Positions 25,923 through 34,583 of a stretch of DNA of 45,172 nt are shown here, in pieces (the stretch's first letter is position 1; every line of letters starts with the position of its first letter). The position numbers and the translations under genes were made by a program. This DNA comes from an uncultured Holdemanella sp. (GTDB lineage Bacteria > Bacillota_I > Bacilli_A > Erysipelotrichales > Erysipelotrichaceae), in NCBI RefSeq assembly GCF_934772795.1, contig NZ_CAKVMR010000009.1, positions 1-45,172 on the forward strand, given 5' to 3'. The notes under the pieces are model-generated. The model made no database searches. It worked only from the letters and a program-made list of their open reading frames with translations, and had not been told where the DNA came from.

Positions 25923-25952
25923 AAGCAGATCTTGATGGTCTGCTTTTTTTTG
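25923..25952 (+). terminator. Terminator after the EIIA gene
   Basis: AGCAGA (25924-25929) and TCTGCT (25939-25944) followed by TTTTTTT. Confidence 0.75.
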
Positions 25953-26592
25953 TTGGAGGAGAAAATAAAAGGGCGCAATAAATTTAGATGGGGTTAGGTG
26001 AATTTGCTCTCCAAGATTTTAAGGGGCGGCATATACCCCAAAACGGTTTATAGCTGATATTGGGCTCGGACAACATTTAGTTGTCCGGGTCTTTTTTTCA
26101 ATTATTTTAATGCTTCCGTCATTCTTGTTGATTTCAAAATCAATACCTTTTTCTAAGATCAACATACATCTGTTTCTGAATCGATCCCAGTTGCGTTAGC
26201 CATTGGCTGTTTTCGTAACTAATTTGATGATTCGCATTACGATTCTCCATCAGTGCATTGTTGATTCTTTTCTGTTCTACAGTAATTATTCCTGTGTCTT
26301 TTGAAACGATAAAACAGTAATTAAAGGTGCGTTTCAAAACAAAATAATCCGAGTTTCATTCATATAATCCTGAAAGACATTTATATCTGAATGAAGAACA
26401 TAAATGTACAACAATAATCTTATATTTCTATAATAGCGTATATTTATCCTCTTGGAAATCAACAAATATATAGCTACTGGCACCAAAAAAGTCCCAAAAT
26501 ACTTTGGAGCGATTGTTTAGCCGCCTAGCACTCTGCCCCAAGTAATCTTAAAGCAGAGCTAGACCCTAACTATTCTTATATAGTCATAAAAG
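25953..26592. other. Intergenic debris with an isolated terminator and ORF scraps
   Basis: No intact gene. A short frame from ATG 25988 reads MGLGEFALQDFKGRHIPQNG and then stops; DFKGRH weakly recalls the N-terminus of IS6-type transposases. A strong terminator (GGCTCGGACAAC 26063-26074, GTTGTCCGGGTC 26080-26091, T run) follows. On the minus strand 26337-26140 encodes a 65-residue frame (SYENSQWLTQLGSIQKQM) that seems to continue in another frame (LEKGIDFEINKNDGSIKII), suggesting a frameshifted relic of an unrecognised gene. CTAGCACTCTGC (26524-26535) is inverted at 26553-26562. The picture is of leftover mobile DNA inserted inside a PTS locus. Confidence 0.45.
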
Positions 26593-26713
26593 TTACCACA
26601 ATTAAATCCGGTAATTTAATACGGACGTTTGAAAAAGTACCACATTAAAAAGTCTTTCCGTTTTATTTTCCGGAATAAATTACCACAATAAAATGCCCTC
26701 TATTAATGTGTAA
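26593..26713. promoter_or_regulatory. Operator cluster upstream of the IIB-IIC-aldolase operon
   Basis: Four copies of the core also found at 23358-23417: a palindromic site TTACCACAATTAAAT...GGTAA (26593-26614), TACCACATTAAAAAG (26638-26652), TTACCACAATAAAA (26680-26693) and an inverted copy ending at 26713 (TATTAATGTGTAA, 26701-26713). Spacing is irregular, about 40-45 bp between the first three. They lie upstream of a weak promoter (TATCAT at 26731-26736, no good -35), as expected for an activator-dependent operon. Confidence 0.6.
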
Positions 26714-26725
26714 GAAAGCGCTTTC
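26714..26725. promoter_or_regulatory. cre box (CcpA) at the IIB-IIC-aldolase promoter
   Basis: GAAAGCGCTTTC is a perfect palindrome matching the core of the cre consensus TGAAANCGNTTTCA. It occupies the -35 region, five bases from the TATCAT -10, a position where CcpA would repress. Confidence 0.65.
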
Positions 26726-26785
26726 CATTGTATCATTTAGACAGTTAAAGAGAGGACATAAGTCCTGAAGAAAGGAGATAGTAAT

Positions 26786-27103
26786 ATGAAAATTGTTGCC
26801 GTTGCTGCTTGTACATCAGGTATTGCGCACACTTATATTGCTAAAGAAAAATTGATCCGTGCCGCTGAAGCATTAGGACACGAGATCCACGTGGAAACAC
26901 AGGGTACTATTGGAACTGAAGATGAATTAACTCCAGAACAAATCCAAGAAGCGGATGTTGTTATTCTTGCAGTTGATATTCAGATCACTGGTACAGAACG
27001 TTTCAAAGACAAGAAGGTTGTTAAAGTTGGAACTAGTTTAGTAACAAAGGCACCTAAACAATTACTTGAAAAAGTAGAAGCAGAATTAAATAAAACAAAA
27101 TAA
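26786..27103 (+). CDS. PTS fructose-type EIIB component
   Basis: 105 residues. The start reads KIVAVAACTSGIAHTYIA, the fructose-family IIB active site (CPTGIAHT) with phosphocysteine C9; here CTS replaces CPT. DVVILAVDIQITGTERF follows as in the family. It takes phosphate from EIIA and passes it to the sugar held in IIC. AAGGAGATAGTAAT precedes the start. It is the first gene of an operon with IIC (31 bp downstream), two aldolases and possibly the ROK kinase. Confidence 0.92.
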   Translation: MKIVAVAACTSGIAHTYIAKEKLIRAAEALGHEIHVETQGTIGTEDELTPEQIQEADVVILAVDIQITGTERFKDKKVVKVGTSLVTKAPKQLLEKVEAELNKTK

Positions 27104-27134
27104 GCTTAATAATAAAAAGAAGGAGAGTAAAAAA

Positions 27135-28229
27135 ATGAAAAAAGCTATTGGAGAAATTAAAAAGCATTTGCTGACAGCGATTTCTTACATGTTGCCACTA
27201 GTTGTTGCATCAGGTTTGTTAATTGCCGTTGGTAACTTAATGGGAGGAGAAGTTGTAACAGATTTAAGTAAGATGACTGTTCCTAGTGCATTCACTTCAC
27301 TTGGTGTTCTAGGTATGGGATTATTACCATCATTCATTGGTGGATACATTTCTTATTCTATTGCTGACCGTCCAGGTATTGCCCCAGGTTTCTTAATGGG
27401 TCAAATCGCATCATTCTTAGGAGCAGGATTCCTTGGTGGAATGATTGGTGGTTTCGTTGCTGGTTACATTGCATTAGCTGTTCGTAAATATGTAAAAGTT
27501 CCTAAATGGGCTGAAGCTTTAATGCCAATGATGATTATCCCTACATTAACAGCTATGATTGGTGGATTATTAATGTACTTCGTATTAGGTGGACCAATCA
27601 CTGCTATGACTAACGGATTAAATAACTTCGTAACTGGATTAGACCAATCTCAAAAAACATTATACGGATTCATTATCGGATTCATCGGATGTATTGACTT
27701 TGGTGGAGCAATCAGTAAAGTTCCTAACTTAATTTGTGATGGTTTATTATTAGATGGAATTACAGAACCAGAAGCAATCAAAGTATTAGCTGCTATGGTA
27801 CCTCCAATTGGGGTAACTTTTGGATGGTTGTTATCAAAAGCATTGAAGAAGAGAATCTTTACAGCTCAAGAAGAAGATGCAATCAAAGTTGCATTCCCAA
27901 TGGGATTATGTATGATTTCTGAAGGTGTTATTCCTATCGCAATGAACGACTTACTTCGTACAGTTGCTTCAACTTCAATTGGATGTGGTGTATGTGGAGC
28001 AATCAGTTTTACATTCGGTGTTGGATCTAAAGTTCCATCAGGTGGAGTATTCGTAATTCCAGCAATGTCAAATCCATTAATCGCAGTTGTAGCATTGCTA
28101 GCAGGAAGTTGTGTAACAGCAATCTTATTAAATGTATTGAAGAAAAAATTAACTGATGAAGAATACGCTGGCGGATCTATTGATGAAGAAGAAGCTGAAG
28201 TAGATTTATCAGGAATCTCATTCGAATAA
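27135..28229 (+). CDS. PTS fructose-type EIIC permease component
   Basis: 364 residues, fructose-family IIC with about eight to ten membrane segments. Signatures seen are SYMLPLVVASGLLIAVG at the start, the SYSIADRPGIAPGFLMG loop that is highly conserved in fructose IICs, and GGAISKVPNL and ISEGVIPIA in the substrate domain. It transports an unidentified sugar that leaves phosphorylated. An AAGGAGAG site precedes the start. Fructose-family IICs also serve mannose, glycerate derivatives and other substrates, so fructose itself is not established. Confidence 0.92.
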   Translation: MKKAIGEIKKHLLTAISYMLPLVVASGLLIAVGNLMGGEVVTDLSKMTVPSAFTSLGVLGMGLLPSFIGGYISYSIADRPGIAPGFLMGQIASFLGAGFLGGMIGGFVAGYIALAVRKYVKVPKWAEALMPMMIIPTLTAMIGGLLMYFVLGGPITAMTNGLNNFVTGLDQSQKTLYGFIIGFIGCIDFGGAISKVPNLICDGLLLDGITEPEAIKVLAAMVPPIGVTFGWLLSKALKKRIFTAQEEDAIKVAFPMGLCMISEGVIPIAMNDLLRTVASTSIGCGVCGAISFTFGVGSKVPSGGVFVIPAMSNPLIAVVALLAGSCVTAILLNVLKKKLTDEEYAGGSIDEEEAEVDLSGISFE

Positions 28230-28263
28230 AAAAATTTAAGTTTAAGAAGAAGGATAAAAAAAT

Positions 28264-29118
28264 ATGTATGTTTCAATGAAAGGAATGCTTGAAAGAGCAA
28301 ACCAAGGAAACTACGCAGTGATGGCTATAAATTGTTTTAACATCGAAACGACTCGTGCATGCATCGAAGCTGCACAGTCGCTTCGAGCGCCAATCATTAT
28401 TAACATTGTGCAAGAACACATGGTCAATCATTGTGATAGTGATTTAATTGCTCCAATTGTAAAGAAATTGGCAAACAGAGCAAGTGTCGAAGTTGCACTT
28501 AACTTCGATCATGGTCAAGAGGTACCTTTATTAAAGAAGGCATTGCACGATGGATATTCAAGTGTAATGGTAGATGCTTCTAGATATGATTTGGAAGGCA
28601 ATATTAAAATGACTCGCGAAATTGTTGAGTTTGCTCAGCAATTTGACGCATCGGTTGAAGGTGAAATTGGATGCATGGGAGCCACTGAAGGAGAAGAATT
28701 CACTAGTGATCAGATGAAAACGAATCCTCAGCAAGCATTGCGATTTGCACAAGAAACAGGTATTGATGCATTAGCAGTATCATACGGATCAAGTCATGGA
28801 AATTATCCAGAGGGATATGTTCCGAAATTTGATTTTGAAAGATTAAAAGAAATTAAAGAACTTACAAAAATGCCACTTGTATTACACGGTGGATCTGGTT
28901 CAGGTGATGAAAACATCTTGAAATCAGTAAAATATGGAATCAACAAAATTAATGTTGGTTGTGACTTTATGAATGCGAATACAGAAGCAATCAAAAAACA
29001 CTTGGCAGCAGATCCAGACATCAACTTCTGGGTGATGATGCACCAGGTTGAAAAAGAAAGTCAAGAATTAGTTAAACATTATATCCGCTTATCCGGATCA
29101 GAAGGAAAATCTTTATAG
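28264..29118 (+). CDS. Class II ketose-bisphosphate aldolase (first of two)
   Basis: 284 residues. The NFDHG motif holds catalytic D82 and zinc ligand H83. Other zinc and phosphate features are VEGEIGCMGATEGEEF, SYGSSHGNYP (H178) and LHGGSGSGDENI. It cleaves a ketose 1-phosphate or 1,6-bisphosphate to dihydroxyacetone phosphate and an aldehyde. It differs clearly from the second aldolase, with NF instead of HL before DHG, so the two probably have different substrates or form a mixed complex. The start follows AAGAAGGA, 34 bp after the IIC gene. Confidence 0.88.
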   Translation: MYVSMKGMLERANQGNYAVMAINCFNIETTRACIEAAQSLRAPIIINIVQEHMVNHCDSDLIAPIVKKLANRASVEVALNFDHGQEVPLLKKALHDGYSSVMVDASRYDLEGNIKMTREIVEFAQQFDASVEGEIGCMGATEGEEFTSDQMKTNPQQALRFAQETGIDALAVSYGSSHGNYPEGYVPKFDFERLKEIKELTKMPLVLHGGSGSGDENILKSVKYGINKINVGCDFMNANTEAIKKHLAADPDINFWVMMHQVEKESQELVKHYIRLSGSEGKSL

Positions 29119-29140
29119 TTTAAATAGGAGGTAACATATT

Positions 29141-30010
29141 ATGTTAATGAACATGAAAGATTTGCTAACAGTAGCACAAAAGAACCACTTTGCAGTACCT
29201 GCATTCAACATTGGATCTGACCAATTGTTAAAAGCAGTTATGAAGACTGTAAAAGAAATGAAATCACCAGTTATTTTGGAAATGAGTCCAGATGAATTCA
29301 ATTTCGTTGGATATGCACAAATTCAGGCTATGCTTTATGAAGCAGCTCATACAGATGTTCCTGTATGTATTCACTTAGACCACGGTGATTCATACGAAAC
29401 AGTTGTACGTGCTATTCAAGCAGGTATGACATCAGTAATGATCGATGCATCTAAACTTCCATACGAAGAAAACGTTGCTATTACTAAAAAAGTTGTTGAA
29501 ACAGCACACATCGCTAATGTTTCAGTAGAATCAGAATTAGGTACAATTGGTACAACAGGTAACTCTATTGAAGGTGGAACTGAAGGTGTTATCTACACAG
29601 TTCCAGAAGAAGCAAAACAATTTATTGAAGATACAGGAATCGATACATTCGCATGTGCTATCGGTACAGCTCATGGTATCTATCCAAAAGATATGAAACC
29701 AAAATTACGTATTGATATCTTAAAAGACATCACTGACCAAGTTTCAGTACCATTAGTATTACATGGTGGATCATCAAATAAAGATGAAGAAATCGCTGAA
29801 GCAGTTAAGAATGGTATTTGCAAAATCAACATTTCAAGTGACATCAAAGTTGCATTCTACGAACAAGCACGTAAAACATTAAATGAAAACCCAGGATATA
29901 GAGAACCATTAGAAATCTATCCTGCAGCTATGGAAGCATGTGGAAAAGTATGTGCTGACAAAATTAGATTATTTAACTCTCAAGACAAAGTTAAATGTTA
30001 TTACGAATAA
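29141..30010 (+). CDS. Class II ketose-bisphosphate aldolase (second of two)
   Basis: 289 residues. HLDHGDSYE has catalytic D80 and zinc ligand H81; VESELGTIGTTGNSIEGGTEG contains the family glutamate and the flexible loop, TAHGIYP the second zinc histidine, and LHGGSSNKDEEI the third. It is closer to tagatose- or fructose-bisphosphate aldolases than its neighbour is. AGGAGGTAACATATT precedes ATG 29141. A terminator follows at 30038, so it is the last gene before a transcript stop. With the PTS it should turn an imported ketose phosphate into triose phosphates. Confidence 0.9.
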   Translation: MLMNMKDLLTVAQKNHFAVPAFNIGSDQLLKAVMKTVKEMKSPVILEMSPDEFNFVGYAQIQAMLYEAAHTDVPVCIHLDHGDSYETVVRAIQAGMTSVMIDASKLPYEENVAITKKVVETAHIANVSVESELGTIGTTGNSIEGGTEGVIYTVPEEAKQFIEDTGIDTFACAIGTAHGIYPKDMKPKLRIDILKDITDQVSVPLVLHGGSSNKDEEIAEAVKNGICKINISSDIKVAFYEQARKTLNENPGYREPLEIYPAAMEACGKVCADKIRLFNSQDKVKCYYE

Positions 30011-30037
30011 GAATTAAGTAGCAGATAATTACATATA

Positions 30038-30062
30038 AAAGGAAACCTTGAGTTTCCTTTTT
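30038..30062 (+). terminator. Terminator between second aldolase and ROK kinase
   Basis: AAAGGAAAC (30038-30046), loop CTTGA, GTTTCCTTT (30052-30060) and TT. It would reduce, not necessarily abolish, expression of the ROK gene. Confidence 0.75.
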
Positions 30063-30083
30063 CTATAGAATGGAGAATATAAA

Positions 30084-30974
30084 ATGAAATATGCAGTCGC
30101 AATTGATATTGGTGGAACCAATACTCGAGTCGCATTGATTGATGAAGGATATAAAATTGAGGAAAGAGCTCAATTTTCTACTGATGCTGATAATCCAGAT
30201 GTTACACTATTTAAAATCAAACAAACTATTGAAAACTTTGACAAAGAAATTGTCGGAGTAGGTATGTCTTGTCCAGGGCCATTGGACTTGATTGAAGGTA
30301 AAATCTTAACCACACCAAATTTACATGGAAAGTGGCATGGATTTTGCATCACAAAAGAATTAGAGAATTTGATTCATAAACCTGTTTATTTAGAAAATGA
30401 CGCAAACTTAGCTGCACTTGCAGAAGCTATAATTGGGGAAGGAAAAGATTATAATATCGTTCAATACCTAACGGTTTCTACAGGACTAGGAGCTGGACTG
30501 GTCATCAATAAAAAGGTGTTCCAAGGTGCACATGGATTTGCAAATGAAGTGGCCAACGTTTGTTTATGGAATAATGGACCAAGCCATGGAAGTATTTATC
30601 CAGGTGGTGTAGAAGCTATTTGTAGTGGTACGGCTATTGAACAACGTGCTGAAAAAGCAGGAATGATTGTAGCTCATGCTGGTGAAGTAAACGATTTAGC
30701 TTTAAAAGGAAACTTAGAGGCGCAAAAGATTATGGATGACGCTAAATTGTATTTGGCAAACTTTATCGCAGGTATTCAAGCATTTATTGATCCAGAAATT
30801 GTAATTCTTGGAGGCTCTGTTGCTTTAAAGATACCTGGATTTGTAGAAGAAGTGGAAAGCTTAGTAAAGACGAAGGTTTATCCAGTCGTTGAACCATTGG
30901 TAAAAGTAAGAAAATCAACTCTAAACGAAGATAGCGGTTTATTAGGAGCTGCTTGTTTAGCATTTAATAGTTAA
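30084..30974 (+). CDS. ROK family sugar kinase
   Basis: 296 residues. DIGGTNTRVAL is the N-terminal ATP phosphate-binding loop, ENDANLAALAEA carries the catalytic aspartate, STGLGAGLVI is the second phosphate loop, and ILGGSVAL the adenosine motif. In place of the usual E-I-G-H and CxCGxxGCxE zinc cluster it reads NEVANVCLWNNG, then SGTAIEQRA, so both the conserved histidine and the zinc cysteines are missing. It is therefore a kinase of divergent specificity. TGGAGAATATAAA precedes the start. It follows the aldolases after a terminator and probably phosphorylates an intermediate or freed sugar of the same pathway. Confidence 0.85.
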   Translation: MKYAVAIDIGGTNTRVALIDEGYKIEERAQFSTDADNPDVTLFKIKQTIENFDKEIVGVGMSCPGPLDLIEGKILTTPNLHGKWHGFCITKELENLIHKPVYLENDANLAALAEAIIGEGKDYNIVQYLTVSTGLGAGLVINKKVFQGAHGFANEVANVCLWNNGPSHGSIYPGGVEAICSGTAIEQRAEKAGMIVAHAGEVNDLALKGNLEAQKIMDDAKLYLANFIAGIQAFIDPEIVILGGSVALKIPGFVEEVESLVKTKVYPVVEPLVKVRKSTLNEDSGLLGAACLAFNS

Positions 30975-31017
30975 TAAAACAAAGGGGCTGTAACGGATAA
31001 AGAAGTTTCAGCCTAAT

Positions 31018-31067
31018 AAAAAAGGACCGAATATTCGAGATTAAAAATCCGAATATCGGTCTTTTTT
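31018..31067 (+). terminator. Terminator inside the left end of the IS
   Basis: GACCGAATATTCG (31025-31037) pairs with CGAATATCGGTC (31050-31061), one base bulged, followed by TTTTTT. It would stop transcripts entering from the ROK gene before they reach the transposase. Confidence 0.8.
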
Positions 31068-31075
31068 GGTATACT

Positions 31076-32668
31076 ATGTTTGTGAACAAATACCTAGTTA
31101 ATTGTAATGCATATCAACCATCATTTCAATTCCCTTTGTGTTTTTCTTATGATGATGTCGTTGAAAAAGACGATATCTCAAGAACTGTGAAGGAAGTCGT
31201 AGAAGAGGTCAACATTTTTAAATATATCGATTTCTCACAGGATAACGCTCATGGATATGATGCAATCCAAATGTTCGAAGCTGTCATTCTTGCATTTGCG
31301 ATAAATGGTTATGCTTCTCTTCGTGATTTAGAAAAATTATGTAAATATGACATCCGTTTCAAATTCATTATGAATGGTGCAACACCTTCTCATATGGCTT
31401 TTGAAAGGTTTATCAAGGACAAGCTTACCATGTCTATAGAAGATATATTTATAGATATCAACAAGTATATTGAAGCTCATGATGTCATAGATACAGAAGT
31501 CTTATATATTGATGGAACAAAATTTGAAGCCAATGCCAATAAAATGACTTTTGTATGGATGAAAGCTACAAAGAAATTCAGAGAAAAGCGTTGGATCAAA
31601 GTCATGGACAGGCTTTCTGCATTTAATAAATACTGTTCAAAAAACAATTTAAATATTCGTTTTTCAATTGTGCGAGAAATTAATTTCGATTACCTGTTTG
31701 AAGTAGTTTCTGTGATAGAACAGCTGATGGCGAAGAATTCAATCCAAGTTGTGCATGGTAAAGGTAAAAAGAAGCATGACCTACAAAGGTATCAGGAAGC
31801 ATTTAAAGAAGATGCTTTGAAGATGTTTAAATACACCATGTATTCTGATATTGCAGGAGATCGAAACAGCTTTTCAAAGACGGATCCAGATGCAACGTTC
31901 ATGCACATGAAATATGATTACTACAACCATACAAATGTATTCAAGCCTGGATATAATGTGCAGGTTGGCAGCAGTGAGGGATATATTCGACATGTATATG
32001 TGTCAAGTGATGCCAATGATCTTAGAACATATATTCCATTTATGGAAGGCTATCATATGGCTTATGGAAGCTATCCAAATGCCACACCAGCAGATGCAGG
32101 ATACGGAAGTTTTGACAACTATAAATACGACAAGGAACATGGAATTCAATTGTATATGAAATACAGTGGAATGCGTAAAGAAGCTGAAAAGAAAACGTCT
32201 AAGAATCAGTTTACCCGTGCCCAGATGAATCCAAATAAAGAAGATAAGGTCATCTGTCCAGCAGGCTATGAGTTCACATTGGTGGATACTCGAATTGAAA
32301 GGCGCGGCATGTATCCACGAGAAATTGAAATGTATCAGAATGAACATTGCGAAGGCTGTCCATTCAGATCTCAGTGTACGAAATCAAAAACAGGACGAAC
32401 GATACAAAGGTGTCGAGAGCTTGAATCCTATAAAAAAGAAGTCAAAGAAAATCTTTCGACTGAGCAAGGTAAAAAGTATATGACACAACGAAGTATCTGG
32501 AGTGAAGGAATCTTCGGACAGATCAAAGAAGACAATCATTATGATAAATTACGTCGTCGCGGCATATCTGGTGTAAAATTGGAAATACTACTCGTATGTA
32601 TCGGTCATAATCTAAGAAGATATCACACTCGAAAACTAGAGTTTCAAAAAAGCAACAAATTAAATTAA
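31076..32668 (+). CDS. IS1182 family transposase
   Basis: 530 residues. The N-terminal part (MFEAVILAFAINGYASLRDLEKLCKYDIRF) is the DUF772-type domain. The DDE catalytic residues are probably D146 (LYIDGTKFEANA), D340 (PADAGYGSF) and E477 (SIWSEGIFGQIKED). A cysteine-containing insertion, CEGCPFRSQCTKS, is typical of the family. No frameshift or stop. The start lacks a ribosome site; a TATACT six bases upstream suggests weak or leaderless expression, common for transposases. Confidence 0.9.
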   Translation: MFVNKYLVNCNAYQPSFQFPLCFSYDDVVEKDDISRTVKEVVEEVNIFKYIDFSQDNAHGYDAIQMFEAVILAFAINGYASLRDLEKLCKYDIRFKFIMNGATPSHMAFERFIKDKLTMSIEDIFIDINKYIEAHDVIDTEVLYIDGTKFEANANKMTFVWMKATKKFREKRWIKVMDRLSAFNKYCSKNNLNIRFSIVREINFDYLFEVVSVIEQLMAKNSIQVVHGKGKKKHDLQRYQEAFKEDALKMFKYTMYSDIAGDRNSFSKTDPDATFMHMKYDYYNHTNVFKPGYNVQVGSSEGYIRHVYVSSDANDLRTYIPFMEGYHMAYGSYPNATPADAGYGSFDNYKYDKEHGIQLYMKYSGMRKEAEKKTSKNQFTRAQMNPNKEDKVICPAGYEFTLVDTRIERRGMYPREIEMYQNEHCEGCPFRSQCTKSKTGRTIQRCRELESYKKEVKENLSTEQGKKYMTQRSIWSEGIFGQIKEDNHYDKLRRRGISGVKLEILLVCIGHNLRRYHTRKLEFQKSNKLN

Positions 32669-32841
32669 GTCTCTAAGAGTTAAAAAAAGATGAAAATAGA
32701 CATCTGTTTTTAGTGTGCCCAAAAAAGCAGTAAGGCTAGATGCGTATTTTCATTTTTTATTTAAATTAGAAGCTATAAGGCAAAAAGAAAGGAGCTGAAC
32801 TCCGTAAGCAATAAAATTCACTTACTCGTTACAGCTCCTTC

Positions 32842-33786
32842 TTATACCTCTAGATTTACTCTATTTATGATTTCTTTTCCTTCACAATAATTCTTAATGT
32901 TTGTAGCACTAATTTGTACAATACGATTTAAAGTTTCATCTAAATGATATCCACCCGTTACATGTGGAGTGATGATTAAATTGTTTGTATTCCATAATTC
33001 TGAATCTTTAGGTAATGGTTCAGAATCAGTAACATCAATATAGGCACCTGAGAAAATACCTTCTTTTAATGCTTTTTCTAATATATTAGAATCGATTAAA
33101 GTGCCTCTTCCTACATTCACAAAGATGGGTTGTTTCTTAATATGAGTAAGTGCTTTTTCATCTAATAAGTGATACGTGGATTTAGATCCAGGAAGACTCG
33201 AAACAATGATATCCGCTTTCTCTAGTTCGTCATACAAAGAATCCATTGTACATAATTTATCTATATATTCTGGTTTATCTTGAATATTTCTTTTAATTCC
33301 TGTAATATGAGCGCCCATTGCGTAGGCTCGTTTAGAAAACTCTTTTCCAATATCACCTAAACCTAATACAAGAATGTTGGATCCATAAATAGATTTTACG
33401 TTTCCTTCATCCCTCCATTCATGGTTAGATTGATTTTGAATATAGCTAGGAATATGTTTCATTAAAGTTAAAATGCCAGCTAGAATACATTCTGAAATTG
33501 CGACTCCATAAGCACCGGATGCATTGGCAAGTAATACATTTTTAGGAAAGTCAGGACTATCAGAATATCCATTTGTGCCTGCACTATTGAGTTGTAGAAA
33601 TTCTAAATTCGGAATATTTTTAAGTGTTTCAACCGGAATATTTCCAATGATTACATTCGCATCTTTGACTTGATCAAGAGTTGGTTTAATTAAACCTAAA
33701 TGGACAAATTCACAATTGGAAGATGAACTTTCCAATAGCTTTTTGTGTTCTTCATTTAATGGCATACATGTATATATTTTCTTCAT
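32842..33786 (-). CDS. D-isomer-specific 2-hydroxyacid dehydrogenase family protein
   Basis: 314 residues. NAD-dependent reduction of 2-keto acids to D-2-hydroxyacids or the reverse. The nucleotide site is VLGLGDIGKEF (GxGxxG), followed by NVGRGTLID with the substrate-binding arginine region, DVTDSEPLP with the catalytic aspartate/glutamate, and ITPHVTGGY with the catalytic histidine. ATG 33786 follows TTGAGGT by seven bases. The stop codon sits immediately beside the end of the IS element, yet the C-terminus (IINRVNLEV) looks natural. It is probably co-transcribed from the YczE-like gene 39 bp upstream. Confidence 0.88.
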   Translation of the reverse strand: MKKIYTCMPLNEEHKKLLESSSSNCEFVHLGLIKPTLDQVKDANVIIGNIPVETLKNIPNLEFLQLNSAGTNGYSDSPDFPKNVLLANASGAYGVAISECILAGILTLMKHIPSYIQNQSNHEWRDEGNVKSIYGSNILVLGLGDIGKEFSKRAYAMGAHITGIKRNIQDKPEYIDKLCTMDSLYDELEKADIIVSSLPGSKSTYHLLDEKALTHIKKQPIFVNVGRGTLIDSNILEKALKEGIFSGAYIDVTDSEPLPKDSELWNTNNLIITPHVTGGYHLDETLNRIVQISATNIKNYCEGKEIINRVNLEV

Positions 33787-33825
33787 AATCAGTACCTCAA
33801 ATATATTATAATACAACATTTGAAT

Positions 33826-34482
33826 TTAAACTGTTGTACAGCTTAAACCAAGATAATGATTTAATCTTGTGGTTAAAATCCTATCAAAGAAAGATACAAC
33901 ACTACCTGTTAAAAAAGAGGCGATAATTGTACCTAGTCCAACAGAATTAATATTGTGCAATAAAATTAAGGATATAACGATTGATGCAAGAGTAAATGTT
34001 ACATCAATGATTACTCTAAGTTTACCAAAGTCCTTTTTTAAACGAAATGCCAATGCACCAATAAAACCTTCATAAGGCATAACAGTAAGATTGGAATGAA
34101 TCGTTAATGTGATGCCTAGAGCCATGACAATACATGCCAATATAGCTAATAGAATTTGTTCTAAGAAGGAATGTGGTTGTATATGTGTTAAGAATATAGA
34201 TGTAATTTTAATTAAGTAAGAATATATGAATGTGATAATGAATTGAATGATTTGTGTTTTTCCAAATTTATGCACAATGAGTGCTTCTAGAATTAAGATC
34301 AAGCTATTCACGATAAAATTATAGAGTGCATAGCTGCCTGGAAGAAGAAAAGTTAAAGTTAATGCTAAAGAACAAGATGGAGCAACACCTAAAGCAGCAT
34401 TTAAAAACAGATTGGATCCAATCGCAAGTGTAAAGATTCCAATTAAGTAAATAATGATTTTTCTTCTCATATAATTTGGCAT
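33826..34482 (-). CDS. YczE/YitT-type integral membrane protein
   Basis: 218 residues with about six membrane segments. RRKIIIYLIGIFTLAIGSNL with FLNAALGVAPSCSLA, and later HSNLTVMPYEGFIGALAFRL and VGLGTIIASFLTGSVVSFFD, repeat the 'G-x-G-x-x-P' pattern of the YczE (DUF161-like) membrane family, whose function is mostly unknown. ATG 34482 has TTGGAGGT six bases upstream; earlier in-frame codons to 34563 overlap the divergent promoter. It is transcribed divergently from the LysR gene, which probably controls it. Confidence 0.75.
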   Translation of the reverse strand: MPNYMRRKIIIYLIGIFTLAIGSNLFLNAALGVAPSCSLALTLTFLLPGSYALYNFIVNSLILILEALIVHKFGKTQIIQFIITFIYSYLIKITSIFLTHIQPHSFLEQILLAILACIVMALGITLTIHSNLTVMPYEGFIGALAFRLKKDFGKLRVIIDVTFTLASIVISLILLHNINSVGLGTIIASFLTGSVVSFFDRILTTRLNHYLGLSCTTV

Positions 34483-34507
34483 AGTGTTACCTCCAATCAA
34501 TATATGC

Positions 34508-34548
34508 ATTATATTAAGACATGTACTTGCAAACAATTCGATGTTTGC
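34508..34548 (-). promoter_or_regulatory. Promoter of yczE-like operon overlapped by an inverted repeat
   Basis: On the minus strand, TTGTTT (34531-34536), 17-bp spacer, TATAAT (34508-34513). A perfect inverted repeat GCAAAC (34529-34534) / GTTTGC (34543-34548) overlaps the -35, a likely LysR-type binding site for the divergent regulator. Confidence 0.6.
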
Positions 34549-34583
34549 GTTAAGATATTCCAAAATGGAATAGGGTGATTATG

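Larger units (their letters stand above)
30981..32841 (+). mobile_element. IS1182-type insertion sequence
   Basis: About 1.86 kb with one transposase. The left end AAAGGGGCTGTAACGGATAA (30981-31000) is matched by the reverse complement of the right end (GAAGGAGCTGTAACGAGTAA, 32822-32841) at 15 of 20 positions, all differences being purine transitions. The termini lie directly after the ROK gene and directly before the stop codon of the minus-strand dehydrogenase. No convincing target duplication is visible. With an unbroken transposase and both ends present it looks complete. Confidence 0.85.

Noticed and set aside
23358..26713. Repeated ACCACATTAAA units considered as a CRISPR or plasmid iteron array
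   Set aside because: Spacing is irregular, copies are few and occur in promoters; operator sites explain them better.
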